Shown piece after piece: positions 45,200 to 55,551 of a stretch of 64,000 nucleotides of DNA. Under the pieces are notes generated by a model, which made no database searches, was not told where the DNA came from, and saw only the letters and a program-made list of their open reading frames with translations. Made by a program: the position numbers and the translations under genes. The stretch is from Actinomycetaceae bacterium (lineage in GTDB: Bacteria; Actinomycetota; Actinomycetes; Actinomycetales; Actinomycetaceae): contig JAQYTG010000005.1 in NCBI GenBank assembly GCA_028724905.1, forward strand, positions 124,001-188,000, in the 5' to 3' direction. The number at the start of each line of letters is the position of its first letter. Within the stretch, counting starts at the first letter, position 1.

Positions 45200-47036
45200 A
45201 TGAACACACAAAATAATCCCTATATGTATCCTGGGCAGCCTCAGCAGCCCTATCCTCAGGGTACCTCGTAATCAAGGTACCCCATACCAACAGGGCACCC
45301 CATACCAACAGGGTACCCCATACCAACAGGGCGCTCCATACCAACAGGGCACCCCTTACCAGCAAGGCACTCCACAGCAAGGAGTGCCACAGCAAGCTGC
45401 TCCCTACCAAGGCGCCGCCGCACAGCAAGGTGTTCCCTACCCAGGTGCCGCGTATCAGCAGGAGGCGATGTATCCAGGTGCTCCTGGGGCATACCCGCAA
45501 GCTGCTGGCGTCATGGCCAATGTTGCAGCTCCCCCCCCCCGCGCAACTGGTGAGCCTGCCGCCGGGCAGAAGAAGCAGAAGAATAAGCATCTTAAACTAA
45601 TTATTGGCATTATTGCCGCCGTTGTGGCTATTGCGCTCGTGGTAGGCGGAATCATCTGGTATAAGTCCACGCCGCGCGGCGCGAAGAGCGCTGAAGCTGC
45701 TCTTACCCGCATGATTGACCACATCAATGCTCACGATATATCTGCCGTGCTGCGTGATTTTTCGCCGGCGGATATGCAATATATTCAGTCTGTGAAAGAC
45801 GGTGCGCTGGCGGCTGCGCAGGATCTTACCGGCGGGAACGCTGCTGCCGAGGCTCAGCAGGCGGTGAAGGATATGCTCGCCGCTGTAGATTATTCCCTGA
45901 CCGATATCAAATACGACGAGTACGAAGTTGGCGATGGGATCACCATCTTTGGCATCAAAGACGGCACTATGCGCGGTGAAGTAAAAGATATTGATGCGTT
46001 CGTGAATGCCGCAGAAAAATTGTTGTCAGTGGGTGCCGAAGCTGAAGCAGAGTTTACGGGGCAGCTGAGGAGCAGTTTTGAAAGCGCTGGCCAATATTAT
46101 GATGGCCCAGAGCCTACCTCACAACGGAATGTGAGCAATACAGTGAGTGAGTTGAGAAATGCTCTCAAAGATGAATCTTCAGGCAGTGTTGATCTCGGGG
46201 AGATATTCGAAAACGGAGGAGAATACCGGACCTACCCGGTTTCCGTGGTGACGGTGCGCGAAGGAAATGGCTGGTTCGTCTCGCCGCTGCTAAATGTGTT
46301 TAGCAATTATGGTCTAGGCTTACAGCTCTCACCTGATGAATTGGAGGGGGTGCACGGCGTGAAAATACCTGAGCCGGTGCATTATCGCTCTGCTGAGGAG
46401 GCTGCCACAGGGATACTCACAGCCATGGAAGAAGGCGATACTGATGCGTACCTTGGTAGTTTCCCGCTTGCTGAGCGAAGGGCTCGGGCGATCAGTGTAG
46501 CCCCGACAGTCTGTTCTGGTTCTGATGACAGTAACTGCCCTCTTTATTGGGCGAGAGGATTTCACCCTGAATATTACGGTATGCTTTTCTGGCCATTTGG
46601 CAATGATCTTTACTGGGGTATTCCGAGTTTTAGAAACGACGATCGCCGCGGTCGGGTGTCTCTGGGCAGCGCAGCGCCTCAATTTAACAGCTACAACTAT
46701 GCCGGTCACCAGCGAGTAGTGCCGACTCAGGTGAAAGTAAGTACAGAAGACAACCTCGCGTATGTGGATACTAGCATTTCAGGCGGCAAGTTTACGTGGC
46801 GCTATGAACAAGGCGACTCTAGTTATTCCTCTCCTAGCGAGCTTTCGCTCGATATGTCTGCCCTGCAATCTGCGCAGTATCCGCTCGCTGGCGTCAGTGC
46901 TGTAAAAGATGGCGAGGGCTGGCATGTGAGCTGGTGGCACACGCTGATTGATTCAGTCACGATGAGCGCCAAAGATGGCAATCTCGATACCTTCGCTGAT
47001 TTTATGAAAGCTAACGAGCGTAATTTCAATTTCTGA
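45200..47036 (+). pseudogene. Membrane-anchored protein with Gln/Pro-repeat N-terminus, frameshifted near the start
   Basis: ATG 45,200 opens MNTQNNPYMYPGQPQQPYPQ but meets a stop at codon 24 (45,269). A one-base shift there restores a frame with TPYQQG repeats, which continues to the end as 550 further codons from GTG 45,384. The body has a basic stretch, one transmembrane helix (KLIIGIIAAVVAIALVVGGI) and a ~450-residue extracellular region with a Cys pair and no recognised domain. The layout matches the protein at the window's left end. It could be a true pseudogene, a frame-switched surface protein, or a sequence error; the downstream GTG may allow expression without the repeats. Confidence 0.65.
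45273..45370 (+). repeat. 18-bp tandem repeat encoding TPYQQG, about five copies
   Basis: ACCCCATACCAACAGGGC units with few changes. Length is a multiple of three, so copy changes would not alter frame; the frameshift lies just upstream of the block at about 45,266. Confidence 0.85.
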
Positions 47037-47744
47037 AAGGTGCGCCTCTTCTGATCTGAAAGGTGCGCCTCTTCTGAAAGGTGCACCGAGTGGTAGTGAC
47101 GGCGGTAGCATCGGCTGGTTTTCAGCAGTGCATCAGTCTATCTGGTGGCTGCGTGGCTGATGTTACCGCAGCCACAATTTAATTGTGCTGATGGCGATCC
47201 CCTTGAAGCGTGGAGCCGCGCGGCTGATGTTACCGCTATCACTGATGTTACCGCCGTCAATAGCCGCAAACGGCAGGTTGATTTCAACGCCTAGCTCCTT
47301 GTGTGCCGCTCGGAAACTCGTGCCGTGGTCGGCTACATTCCATTCTGACGCTGGGCGAGGTGCGGTTAGTCTGACCGATAATACCACCCCATTGGGAGAA
47401 TAATTGGCAGCTACTATCCGCCGATCAAGCACGGGAGCCGCCACTACTATCAACCTGGCAGCAGCATGAGCTCCTCCGCCTGCCCACAGGCGACAGCACC
47501 ACTCCGCGCGACAGCATTACCCCACCCGACAGTATCGACCCTGAGCAGTGGCGCCGATGCCCTTTCCAAATGGCAGGCAATACCAAACATCCGGCTGATA
47601 GCGGCAGTACCGACGCCCTCGAACGGCGGGCAATGCCACGACGACCAGCTGATATCATCGGCCGGCAACGCCAAAATAATGGCTCAGTGATGGAACCTGC
47701 AATAATAACTGGCTGGTAGTATCAGCTGCGACGGAAGCGGGGTT
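47037..47744. other. Gene-free stretch with degenerate repeats
   Basis: Starts with repeated GAAAGGTGCGCCTCTTCTGA units (47,035-47,085). Further right are drifting GCTGATGTTACCGC blocks (47,157-47,265) and CAGCATTACCCCACCCGACAG-like units (47,500-47,600). A 96-codon minus-strand frame is probably by chance. Confidence 0.5.
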
Positions 47745-48245
47745 ATGGGGGCATCCACCATCGGTGCAATTATCACGGGTTTCGTGATGGCGATGTCCGC
47801 TGCGCTTGCTGCGAAATATCGCAAGCCCAAGATGCCACACGAGACGCAGACGTACTCAAAGATCGCGCAAGGCTTTATCTTTGCCGTGGGAATAATCCTC
47901 TTAGCTGCGGGAATAGCTCTATGGGCGGCGATACCAGATACAGACAAAACCGGTAAGGATTGGTTCGTCATCGCATCGACATTCGTTGGGAGCATCGCCG
48001 CTTTTCTCTGTTTCTATTATTACTCTCGTTTCTCGCTGGTGGTGATGCCGGAGATGATCACCGTCAATCATCCGTTCAAAGGCATCTTCTACATCACTCA
48101 CGACAATCTCATCACTACTCGGAAAATCTCTTTTAAGGGGGTTATGCAAACGGAGCTGGTCTTTTACGATGCCGCAAGACGTAGAAAGATCACACTCGCG
48201 CACCCGCTTTTTGGCGTCACGGCATTTCTCTACTCTTCACGTTGA
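47745..48245 (+). CDS. Small membrane protein with C-terminal PH-like domain
   Basis: 166 residues with three predicted transmembrane helices (about 5-23, 43-64 and 75-96). A short soluble part (VVMPEMITVNHPFKGIFYIT, then TRKISFKGVMQTELVFYDAA) has the strand pattern of bacterial PH domains. No family assigned. A start at 47,745 (ATG) fits the first helix, although it lacks a strong ribosome-binding site. Confidence 0.6.
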   Translation: MGASTIGAIITGFVMAMSAALAAKYRKPKMPHETQTYSKIAQGFIFAVGIILLAAGIALWAAIPDTDKTGKDWFVIASTFVGSIAAFLCFYYYSRFSLVVMPEMITVNHPFKGIFYITHDNLITTRKISFKGVMQTELVFYDAARRRKITLAHPLFGVTAFLYSSR

Positions 48246-48612
48246 GCCGTTTGCGTTGAACCGTTCACGCAGGATCATCCACGCCGAGCTATTTAAGCTA
48301 GCTCATCCACGCTCAGATGAGCCACCTCCACGGTGCAAGTTGGACGTGACGTTCAGGTTAGATTCAAGTTAGCCTATCCACCCTCAGATGAGTCCTCTAC
48401 ACTGGAGCGTTCACCTTAAGCCATCCTCCCTGACCCATCCGCGCCGCCCCGTTGTAACGCGGCATCATTTTTTTTGGGGGGGGGTGACGGCGTATCATTT
48501 TCCGCGCGTCGATCCCATGTGGCGCTTGGTGATATTGTGTGACGTCGTATCACTTTTGGCTTTTCCGGCGCGGGAGATTCTCATTGTAGGCAAAGGAAAG
48601 TACGGTTAAAGG
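48246..48612. other. Gene-free stretch before the helicase-like gene
   Basis: Contains drifting repeats of AGCTCATCCACGCTCAGATGAG (48,295-48,400) and a run of eleven G after seven T (48,472-48,487). Nothing that looks like a gene. Confidence 0.5.
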
Positions 48613-51600
48613 GTGAGTTTTCTCTTAAGACGCAATAAAGATGGTGATGACGCCGAGCTGAGCCGCAAGCTGGACGGCTCACCTAGTGCTGCGCCTGAGA
48701 ACGGCGTCAGCCATGCACAAAATCATGCCCAGAACGACGACGCAGAAAATACTGCCGTCACTCGCTGGCGTGCGTCAGAAGCTGGAATGTCAGAAACTGG
48801 GGCGTACGGGGTGCACAAGAGGGCGCATGGGATAGGCTCAAGTCATGCGTCTTATGCGTCCACCGCCTATCGGCAGTGGCACGAGGATCTAGTAGCCGCT
48901 AGCCGCAACGTCGCACAGTTAGCTGAGCTTGCCACCACCACAGTGGATCTCACTCATGCACATCCCACGGGTGCCGCTCAGTTGTATTCGGGGGCGACGA
49001 CGCTGCTCAGCTCGGTGGTGCGTGAGAAACACTCGTACAAGCGTGCGGTGGCGCAGCTAGAACGTTTACATCAGCTCGTGAATCGGCTCAATGATTCGTA
49101 TGGTTTTGCTCAGCTTGCCTTGACTGCTGGTGAAGCTGCATGGCTGCCCCAAATATCTGAGCCAAGCCCTGAGCCAAGCGGTGCACAAACTGCTGCCCTC
49201 TCCACTTCTCGTGACGATTCGCAGGCAATGGCACGGCAGGGGGCGGCACAAGAGATCTCCGAGCACGGTATCTCTGGGCACGGTATCTCTGAGCGTGGTG
49301 AGGCCGAACCAGCGGTGACGTCAGCAGCCTCCGATGAAACGGCGTCAGAAAAGTATCAGGAAACGGCGGCTCAAACGCCCCAGAATGCGGCAGCTCCGGC
49401 CCAGCGGCAGATGGCTCCTGAACAACAGGCAGCCCCCCAAGAAACTACGTCAGAATCAACCCAGGGCACTGCTGCGACTGCCGACGCTGCCACAGCTACC
49501 CCCGCCGATGCAAATACCGCCGTTGCCACTGCTGCTGATGCCACTGCCAGCAGTGTCACCCAACCGGCTGCCCCAATCGCCACCCACCACAGCGCTCAGC
49601 CGGCCACCCAAGCTACAGCTTCGCGCGCTGCACACACCAAGGCTCAACGAATGCGTATGCCCATGCTCATGCGGCCGGTGCACGTGGACTTTCTCCCCTC
49701 GGGCGATGCAAAAATTCGTCTCTCCCGCTCTGCCGTTATCAACCCACAGCTCGGCGACGTGCTCAGAAAGGCGGGGGCGTCTGCGCACGAGCTGCTTACA
49801 GTGGAACGGCTCGCTGAGTCTGATGCGCTGGCAGATGCCGTCATCGCTCGTCTCATAGAGCTGGGGCGCACCTACCTCACGGATTTCTCGTATGAACCAC
49901 AGGCGCTGCTGGGGTGTTTCTCTCACCCAGGGGAACGTCTCGTTCGAGATCTGGAAGCGATGAAGCCATTCATCGAAGAGTCTGGAGTGATGGCAGCACT
50001 TGCTGGAGATGAACGGGTGCGCTCTCTCACGGGTGCTCCGCTCCCGCCTGGAGATCAGGAAGATCGAGCTCCTGAGGTAGAGCGCGGCGTGGGAGACCGC
50101 GATGTGGATGAGCTACACGCAGTGGAGGCTGTGGCTTCTGGGCGTTCACTCGTGATTGATTGCCCTCCAGGAGCTGCTGGAATAGGTACGATTGTCTCCA
50201 TTGCAGCCGATGCTGCTGCCAGTGGCCGCTCGGTGCTTATAGTGCCGGCGCACGCCTCGACTGGGGCAGCTATCCAGCGTGAATGTGAAGCTGCAGGTGT
50301 GGGAGATCTGGTTCTTAATTTCTGGGATCGAGATACCGCAGCATATCGCCTGCGCACCGGATTGCGCTTAGAGAAGCCAGATGTAGATCGTGAAGCCGTC
50401 TTGGATGTACGCGACAAACTGGTGAAAGCACGCGCCCAGCTCTCCACATTCGTGGATGATTTGCACCGCATAGATCCGTTTTGGGAGGCTTCGGTACACG
50501 ATCTGCTGGAGAAACTAGCTGATCTTACGTCGCAGCCTGACGGGCCGCGCACCCGTGTGCGGTTCACAGAAACGAGTATCACCGCTATTCGAGATGCTGG
50601 CTATGAGCAGGTGGAGCAGCAGCTGCAGGAAGCTGCGGAGCTGGGCGTTTTTGATGGGGAGTACTCTGACTCGCTGTGGGCAACAGCAGATGTGCAAACG
50701 CATGATGACGCCGAGAAAGCGCTTGCACTCGTGCACGAGTTGCGTGAGCACGTAGTGCCAGAGACGGTGGATGCGATGACGGCAGTGAGCCAGCAGACGG
50801 GCTTAGTGCCAGCACATACACCTCGTGAGTGGGTGGATCAGATCGAGATGCTCAATGGGATTTCCAAGAGTCTCGATACGTTCTTGCCGAAAATTTTCAC
50901 ACAACCCGTTGAGGATATGGTGATCGCTACAGCCTCGAAAGAGTGGCGTGACGAGCACGATGTGCACATGAAGCATTCTGAGCGACGCCTAATTCGCAAA
51001 CAGTTGGACGATTTAGTGCGCCCTGGAGCCACCCCTCAAGATCTCCACGCTGAGCTGCAACTGGTACAAGAGCGGCGCGAACTGTGGAGTAGATACTCTC
51101 ACGATGGTGGCTGGCCAATTTTGCCGCAAGGCTTCTCGCACATTCGGAAGCAGGGAGCGCTGATGGAAGAGAAGATCAGCGGACTTTCTGAGTTTTTTGA
51201 TGGCAGTGATTTTCTGGCGATGCCGTGGGAAGAACTCACCTCGAAGCTGGCTGCGCTTGAAAAAGAAGAGGGGCGTCTTGGCACGCTTCCGCAGCGTAAT
51301 AGCGCATTTAAGCAGCTCACGGATCTGGGCTTGGGCGTTTTTATTGCGGATATGAAAGCTCGCCATGTGCCTGCTAAGAGAGTGAATGAAGAGTTCCGGC
51401 TGGCCTGCACCTCTTCGGTGTTTGAGCGGTTGATGGTGGATTCTCCAGTGTTGGCTTCGCTCGGGCCGCGAGATATCTCCGATTTGCTGTCCCAACTACG
51501 CGAACTGGATGCGGCTCATGTGGCATCGTTGGCCGAGCCGGTGAGGCGAGCAGCCATCTCCGAGATGCGTACATTTGCCCGAGCTCATCGAGATGCGACA

Positions 51601-53463
51601 TTGAGTCTGGATGCGATTCTTGCCCGAGACGATACCCCCGCCCTCAAAGAGGCTATTGCAAGCTATCCGCGAATCGTGCAGTTGGCGCGTCCGGTGTGGA
51701 TTATGCCGGCAGGGCTAGTGGCTGAATATCTGCCCGCCTCTCCTTGGGCGGATGTGTGTATTCTTGACGCCAGTGCAGATGTGCCGCTGTACAGTGTAGT
51801 CGCTGCGGTTATGCGTGGACGGCAGGGCGTGATCGTGGGCGATACTCGGCGTCCGGCGTTGCTGGCGGCGAGTGAACCAGATAAGGCGCTCGAAAAGCCG
51901 CCGCTTGCCATCACGGAATTTGCGCGCGTGCTGCCGTCACTGCAGCTACCTACCCATCGGGTGCAGCTCAACGAACTGAGCGCTATGGCACTCAACGGGC
52001 ATGGTTATGAAGGCGTATATTCGCCGGTGCCGATCAATCCCCGCAAACGTTCGACGCATATAGTGCTCGTGGATGGCTATGGAATGCCATCTCTGGGCGG
52101 AGATGGGTCTATCGAGACGACGAGCGCCGAAGTAGACGCTGTGATCGACGTGATCGCGGATCATGCTTTAGATCGTCCTGAGCAGTCGTTGATTGTGATT
52201 GCCGCGAATGAGCGCCATGCCAAACGGGTGCGCGAAGCGTTCCATAAGGAGTTGGCGAGCTCACTGGTGTTGGCTGAATTTGCTCAAGCTCACCCCGATG
52301 AACCCTTTGAGATTGTGGATATTTCACAGGTAGCAGGCGCGCACCGCGATCACGTCGTGCTCACTGTGGGATTTGGGAAAACCGTGCATGGCCGACTTTT
52401 GCATTCCTTTGGGAAACTCGCTCAGCCGCAGGGATTCCTTGGCTTGGTGGATGCGATTGAGGCAGCTCGTGAAGAATTGACGGTGGTGAGCTCTATTGCC
52501 CCTGGCGATATGGATAGAGCTAAGATCTCCACCCCAGGCCCGCAGCTTTTAGCAGAAGTAATTTCGGCAGCTAAAGACGGCTATGTGAGCGCGGCATCAG
52601 GGCAGCAGCCGCAAGCGTTGGCACCACTGGTGGAAGATCTAGCTCAGCGACTAGAGGCAAACGGCTGGAAGACGGCATTGAATTTCGGCTATAGCGGCTC
52701 GCAAAAGATCCCGCTGGTGGCCGGCAGTGACGCCATTCCAGGCACCTGGGCAGTGGCCGTACTACTTGACGACGAAGCCTATGTGCATGAGCGTTCGCTG
52801 CGGCGCCGAGATCGCCATCGCGTGGAGGCATACCGGCAAGCTGGCTGGAGTGTGTTCCAGACATACTCAACCTCCCTGTTTATTGATCCGGCTGGCCAGG
52901 CGCAAGCCGTGGAGCGGCTCTTAGAGGAAGCAGTGCATTCGCTGCATGAACCGAGTTTTTCGGTGCAAGTCCCCACGATGGACGCAGCCGGTGAGTACGT
53001 GATGGGTGCTGGTGATTCGGGAGCAAATTCGCCCCTTGCCCAGCCGACCGGTGCGAAGCCAGCCGCTGTACAGCCGGCGGTAGCGGAATCGGCGGTAGCG
53101 GAGCCAAAACTAGCTCAGCCAAAACTAACGCACCCAGAAGTAGCACAGGCCGAAGTAGTGAAGCCAGTGGCTCGTGCTGAGCGCCCGAATATCTCGGTGG
53201 GAATGCCGTTAGTGGCCTACACCGATGATGAGCTAGACGATATGCTGGCATGGATTGCCTCTGATCGCGTGCCGCGCACGCAGAGCCAGCTTCTCGAAGA
53301 GCTACGCAACGAGCTAGGAATCGAACGTCGGGGCGGCCAGATTGATTTGGTGTTGGGCAACGTAGTACGCCGTTCAGGTCTGGCTGTGCCGGATGAAGAT
53401 TCCGCTCAGGCGAATGGGAAAGCTGAGAGGGCAGCGAATGCCAGCGATACACAAGATCGGTGA
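48613..53463 (+). CDS. Very large degenerate superfamily 1 helicase-like protein with C-terminal nuclease-type domain
   Basis: 1,616 residues from GTG. Residues ~1-330 are low complexity, with an Ala/Thr/Gln-rich linker. An SF1 (Upf1/DNA2-like) core follows, but its motifs have decayed: Walker A reads DCPPGAAGIGT (Cys517 on) without the GKT lysine; motif II reads CILDASAD instead of DEA; motif III reads VGDTRRPALL. The C-terminus (~1,360-1,440) has the DDEAYVHERSLRRRDRHR, VEAYRQAGWSVFQTYSTSLF pattern of Vsr/MTES_1575-like endonuclease domains, which often end such helicases. It may have lost ATPase activity and act as a binding protein. The next gene overlaps its end. Confidence 0.75.
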   Translation: MSFLLRRNKDGDDAELSRKLDGSPSAAPENGVSHAQNHAQNDDAENTAVTRWRASEAGMSETGAYGVHKRAHGIGSSHASYASTAYRQWHEDLVAASRNVAQLAELATTTVDLTHAHPTGAAQLYSGATTLLSSVVREKHSYKRAVAQLERLHQLVNRLNDSYGFAQLALTAGEAAWLPQISEPSPEPSGAQTAALSTSRDDSQAMARQGAAQEISEHGISGHGISERGEAEPAVTSAASDETASEKYQETAAQTPQNAAAPAQRQMAPEQQAAPQETTSESTQGTAATADAATATPADANTAVATAADATASSVTQPAAPIATHHSAQPATQATASRAAHTKAQRMRMPMLMRPVHVDFLPSGDAKIRLSRSAVINPQLGDVLRKAGASAHELLTVERLAESDALADAVIARLIELGRTYLTDFSYEPQALLGCFSHPGERLVRDLEAMKPFIEESGVMAALAGDERVRSLTGAPLPPGDQEDRAPEVERGVGDRDVDELHAVEAVASGRSLVIDCPPGAAGIGTIVSIAADAAASGRSVLIVPAHASTGAAIQRECEAAGVGDLVLNFWDRDTAAYRLRTGLRLEKPDVDREAVLDVRDKLVKARAQLSTFVDDLHRIDPFWEASVHDLLEKLADLTSQPDGPRTRVRFTETSITAIRDAGYEQVEQQLQEAAELGVFDGEYSDSLWATADVQTHDDAEKALALVHELREHVVPETVDAMTAVSQQTGLVPAHTPREWVDQIEMLNGISKSLDTFLPKIFTQPVEDMVIATASKEWRDEHDVHMKHSERRLIRKQLDDLVRPGATPQDLHAELQLVQERRELWSRYSHDGGWPILPQGFSHIRKQGALMEEKISGLSEFFDGSDFLAMPWEELTSKLAALEKEEGRLGTLPQRNSAFKQLTDLGLGVFIADMKARHVPAKRVNEEFRLACTSSVFERLMVDSPVLASLGPRDISDLLSQLRELDAAHVASLAEPVRRAAISEMRTFARAHRDATLSLDAILARDDTPALKEAIASYPRIVQLARPVWIMPAGLVAEYLPASPWADVCILDASADVPLYSVVAAVMRGRQGVIVGDTRRPALLAASEPDKALEKPPLAITEFARVLPSLQLPTHRVQLNELSAMALNGHGYEGVYSPVPINPRKRSTHIVLVDGYGMPSLGGDGSIETTSAEVDAVIDVIADHALDRPEQSLIVIAANERHAKRVREAFHKELASSLVLAEFAQAHPDEPFEIVDISQVAGAHRDHVVLTVGFGKTVHGRLLHSFGKLAQPQGFLGLVDAIEAAREELTVVSSIAPGDMDRAKISTPGPQLLAEVISAAKDGYVSAASGQQPQALAPLVEDLAQRLEANGWKTALNFGYSGSQKIPLVAGSDAIPGTWAVAVLLDDEAYVHERSLRRRDRHRVEAYRQAGWSVFQTYSTSLFIDPAGQAQAVERLLEEAVHSLHEPSFSVQVPTMDAAGEYVMGAGDSGANSPLAQPTGAKPAAVQPAVAESAVAEPKLAQPKLTHPEVAQAEVVKPVARAERPNISVGMPLVAYTDDELDDMLAWIASDRVPRTQSQLLEELRNELGIERRGGQIDLVLGNVVRRSGLAVPDEDSAQANGKAERAANASDTQDR

Positions 53464-53755
53464 TGCCGAAGATCAGCCTAAGCAGCCCCAGAAACGTCGC
53501 AGCGGCAAACGAGCGGTGGCGCTTTCGCGGATAGATCGGGAGCGTTTACAGCGCGGTGAGCTGCTTTATCCTGAGCAGGCTTTGACTCACCAAGAGTCCT
53601 CTGCCTCCCAGACTCGCGCAAACCACTCCACTCGTGCTGGTCGCAATACCTACCGCCAGACTTATCCTCCGGCCAGTGGGCTCAACAGAGAGGATCTCAC
53701 GCCCAGAGAGCGTGAGATCCTCGAAAATCTGCCGCCACATTTCGGCAAGATCTAG
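53438..53755 (+). CDS. Small hypothetical protein overlapping the helicase-like gene
   Basis: 105 residues, basic and mostly disordered, ending in LTPREREILENLPPHFGKI. This C-terminal pattern (REREIL..PPHxGK) occurs at the end of small actinobacterial proteins that I know only as hypothetical. ATG 53,438 follows GAGGG at seven bases and overlaps the previous stop by 26 bp, indicating coupled translation with the helicase-like protein. Confidence 0.55.
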   Translation: MPAIHKIGDAEDQPKQPQKRRSGKRAVALSRIDRERLQRGELLYPEQALTHQESSASQTRANHSTRAGRNTYRQTYPPASGLNREDLTPREREILENLPPHFGKI

Positions 53756-53833
53756 CGATCCAGCAGCGGAGCAGCGCTGTTTATAATCTGTGGCCTGCCG
53801 TCACGCCTAAAGACGGTCAAGCCCGCACCTAGC

Positions 53834-54217
53834 TCAGTTCTTCTTGAGCAGATCGCGGATTTCAGTGAGCAGCACGACGTCTTCGCTAGGTGTGGCCACT
53901 TCTTCCACTTCCTTGGTTTTGCGCAGCTTGTTCATCGGTACCACGATGCAGAAATACAGAGCCAGCGCGATGAGTAGGAAGTTAATCACGGCGGTGATCA
54001 CGGTGCCAGGCATAATGGTGGCTCCATTGATGGTGAATTCGCCTACATGATCGAAATTAGGCTTGCCGAAAATGGCAGCGATGAACGCCATAATTACCTT
54101 GTCGCTCAGAGCGGTGACGATCGGCGAGAAAGCCCCGCCGATAATCACGCCCACGGCAAGATCAATCACGTTGCCGCGAGAGATAAATTCCTTAAATCCT
54201 GAAAACATTTTGCCCAT
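53834..54217 (-). CDS. mscL: Large-conductance mechanosensitive channel MscL
   Basis: 127 residues. N-terminal amphipathic GFKEFISRGNVIDLAVGVII, the pore helix with AVGVIIGGAFSPIVTAL, the periplasmic loop, second helix VITAVINFLLIALALYFCIV, and the charged C-terminal helix VLLTEIRDLLKKN. Pentameric channel opened by membrane tension to release solutes during hypo-osmotic shock. Length is normal. Confidence 0.97.
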   Translation of the reverse strand: MGKMFSGFKEFISRGNVIDLAVGVIIGGAFSPIVTALSDKVIMAFIAAIFGKPNFDHVGEFTINGATIMPGTVITAVINFLLIALALYFCIVVPMNKLRKTKEVEEVATPSEDVVLLTEIRDLLKKN

Positions 54218-54368
54218 GTCGGTACCTTTCCCACTGCGAGTGCATGAGTTGTAGCGCAGTTTAGTGCAGTTTCTAGATGTTTATATGATTATTGGTGCCT
54301 GCTGGTGCATCAGTATCCGCGCTCGCAGGGAATGCGGGTCTGGTAGGTACCATCTCGTCTGCGCTATG

Positions 54369-55157
54369 TCATTGAGAAACAATCACTGCATGAAGGGGTA
54401 CTTTAGCTCCGAGGCCGATCACTAGACTAGCGTCATTTTTAGGAATTGCCACAAATATTTCGCCTTTGTTATGTGAGTCACGCAAGATACTTTTGTCCTG
54501 TACGTCTGCCCTCACACTCATCACCAATGCAGAGTCCGTCAGTAGCTGAGCTTCGCTGCTATCCCCTGGGGCATTGGACGGTGAGTAGAGCTGGATGCGA
54601 TCTCCGGCACGAAGCATCGCAGCTGTAGCTTGATGATCGAGAGTGACGGCGGTGATCACCGTGCCTGGTGGAGCAGAAGCTGCGAAATCAGAGGTGAGCA
54701 GTTGCCTGTCGATAATTGGCGCCCCTGCTGGTAGCGGGGCAGCGAGAATCTGCCCTAGAGCGGCGTCAAGAGAACTGAGAGTGCCAGTGGGTATTGCTTC
54801 AACTGGCAGGGCTTTTAGCTGTACTTCGCCACGGTTGAGGGTGGTGCCGGTGCTGAGGTCGTGGGATGCTACGACGACGGTATTCATCGGCTTTTGGTGT
54901 ATTCCGAGTGTGGTGAGAGCCGACTGAACTACGAGGCCAAACACAAGAGCTACAATCACCCAACGCCAACGCCATACGAGGGCTCGCACTGGAGATGGGC
55001 GACGAATAGCGCGATGCTGAGCTGCACGGTGCTGGTGAGGCGGGTGCGGTTTGCCGTGACGCAGGTGGTGACCAGTGCGCGAATGCTCCTGCTGGGAAAG
55101 CGACTGTGGTGCAGCGCTTCTGGTTGCTGCAGAGCTTTCCAATACCGCGCTGCCCAT
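54369..55157 (-). CDS. SAF-domain membrane protein (CpaB/RcpC-like)
   Basis: 262 residues from ATG 55,157. A basic, His/Arg-rich cytoplasmic N-terminus, one transmembrane helix (WVIVALVFGLVVQSALTTL), then a SAF domain: VVVASHDLSTGTTLNRGEVQ, LPVEAIPTGTL, APLPAGAPIIDRQLL. This combination is that of the Flp-pilus assembly protein CpaB/RcpC and of orphan actinobacterial relatives. No pilus gene is adjacent, so it is more likely an orphan. A longer start at 55,316 is possible but adds an unsupported segment. Confidence 0.8.
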   Translation of the reverse strand: MGSAVLESSAATRSAAPQSLSQQEHSRTGHHLRHGKPHPPHQHRAAQHRAIRRPSPVRALVWRWRWVIVALVFGLVVQSALTTLGIHQKPMNTVVVASHDLSTGTTLNRGEVQLKALPVEAIPTGTLSSLDAALGQILAAPLPAGAPIIDRQLLTSDFAASAPPGTVITAVTLDHQATAAMLRAGDRIQLYSPSNAPGDSSEAQLLTDSALVMSVRADVQDKSILRDSHNKGEIFVAIPKNDASLVIGLGAKVPLHAVIVSQ

Positions 55158-55551
55158 TCTCTCCGAGCCGCGCGAATGGCCGGTTTTCGTAGACGTCCAG
55201 TGCCACAATCTCATAGTCCCAGTGTGGGAGAGATTCCACTGCTGCGCGCCTGAGCAGTCTCCCTTGTGGATAACTACCGCAATGCCCATACCTGTGCACA
55301 AGTTGTCCTGGTACATATTGGCTCATGCGGGCATGAGCCTGCGTGTCATTAGTCGGAGCGTCATAGGCTCGTGCGTTATGCGCCTGTCTGCGTAGTTGAT
55401 TGCGTACACGCTGGTTCATGTATACATCAGCTCATGCGTGACGTCACGGCTCCTGATCCTGCCACCGTCAGCACTTCCTTGCGTACGTTATAGCTGCTGA
55501 AGCGTGCCAACCCAGTCTGCCGCTGGCACATCACATCAGGGAGCACTGACG
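55158..55551. other. Gene-poor stretch between SAF protein and cyclo-ligase
   Basis: Contains the SAF gene's promoter region and, around 55,320-55,440, drifting GCTCATGCGGGCATGAGC / GCTCATGCGTGACGTCA elements. No gene recognised. Confidence 0.4.

Noticed and set aside
47163..47453. 96-codon minus-strand frame in the stretch after the Gln/Pro-repeat protein
   Set aside because: Overlaps drifting repeats, no start signal and no family likeness.
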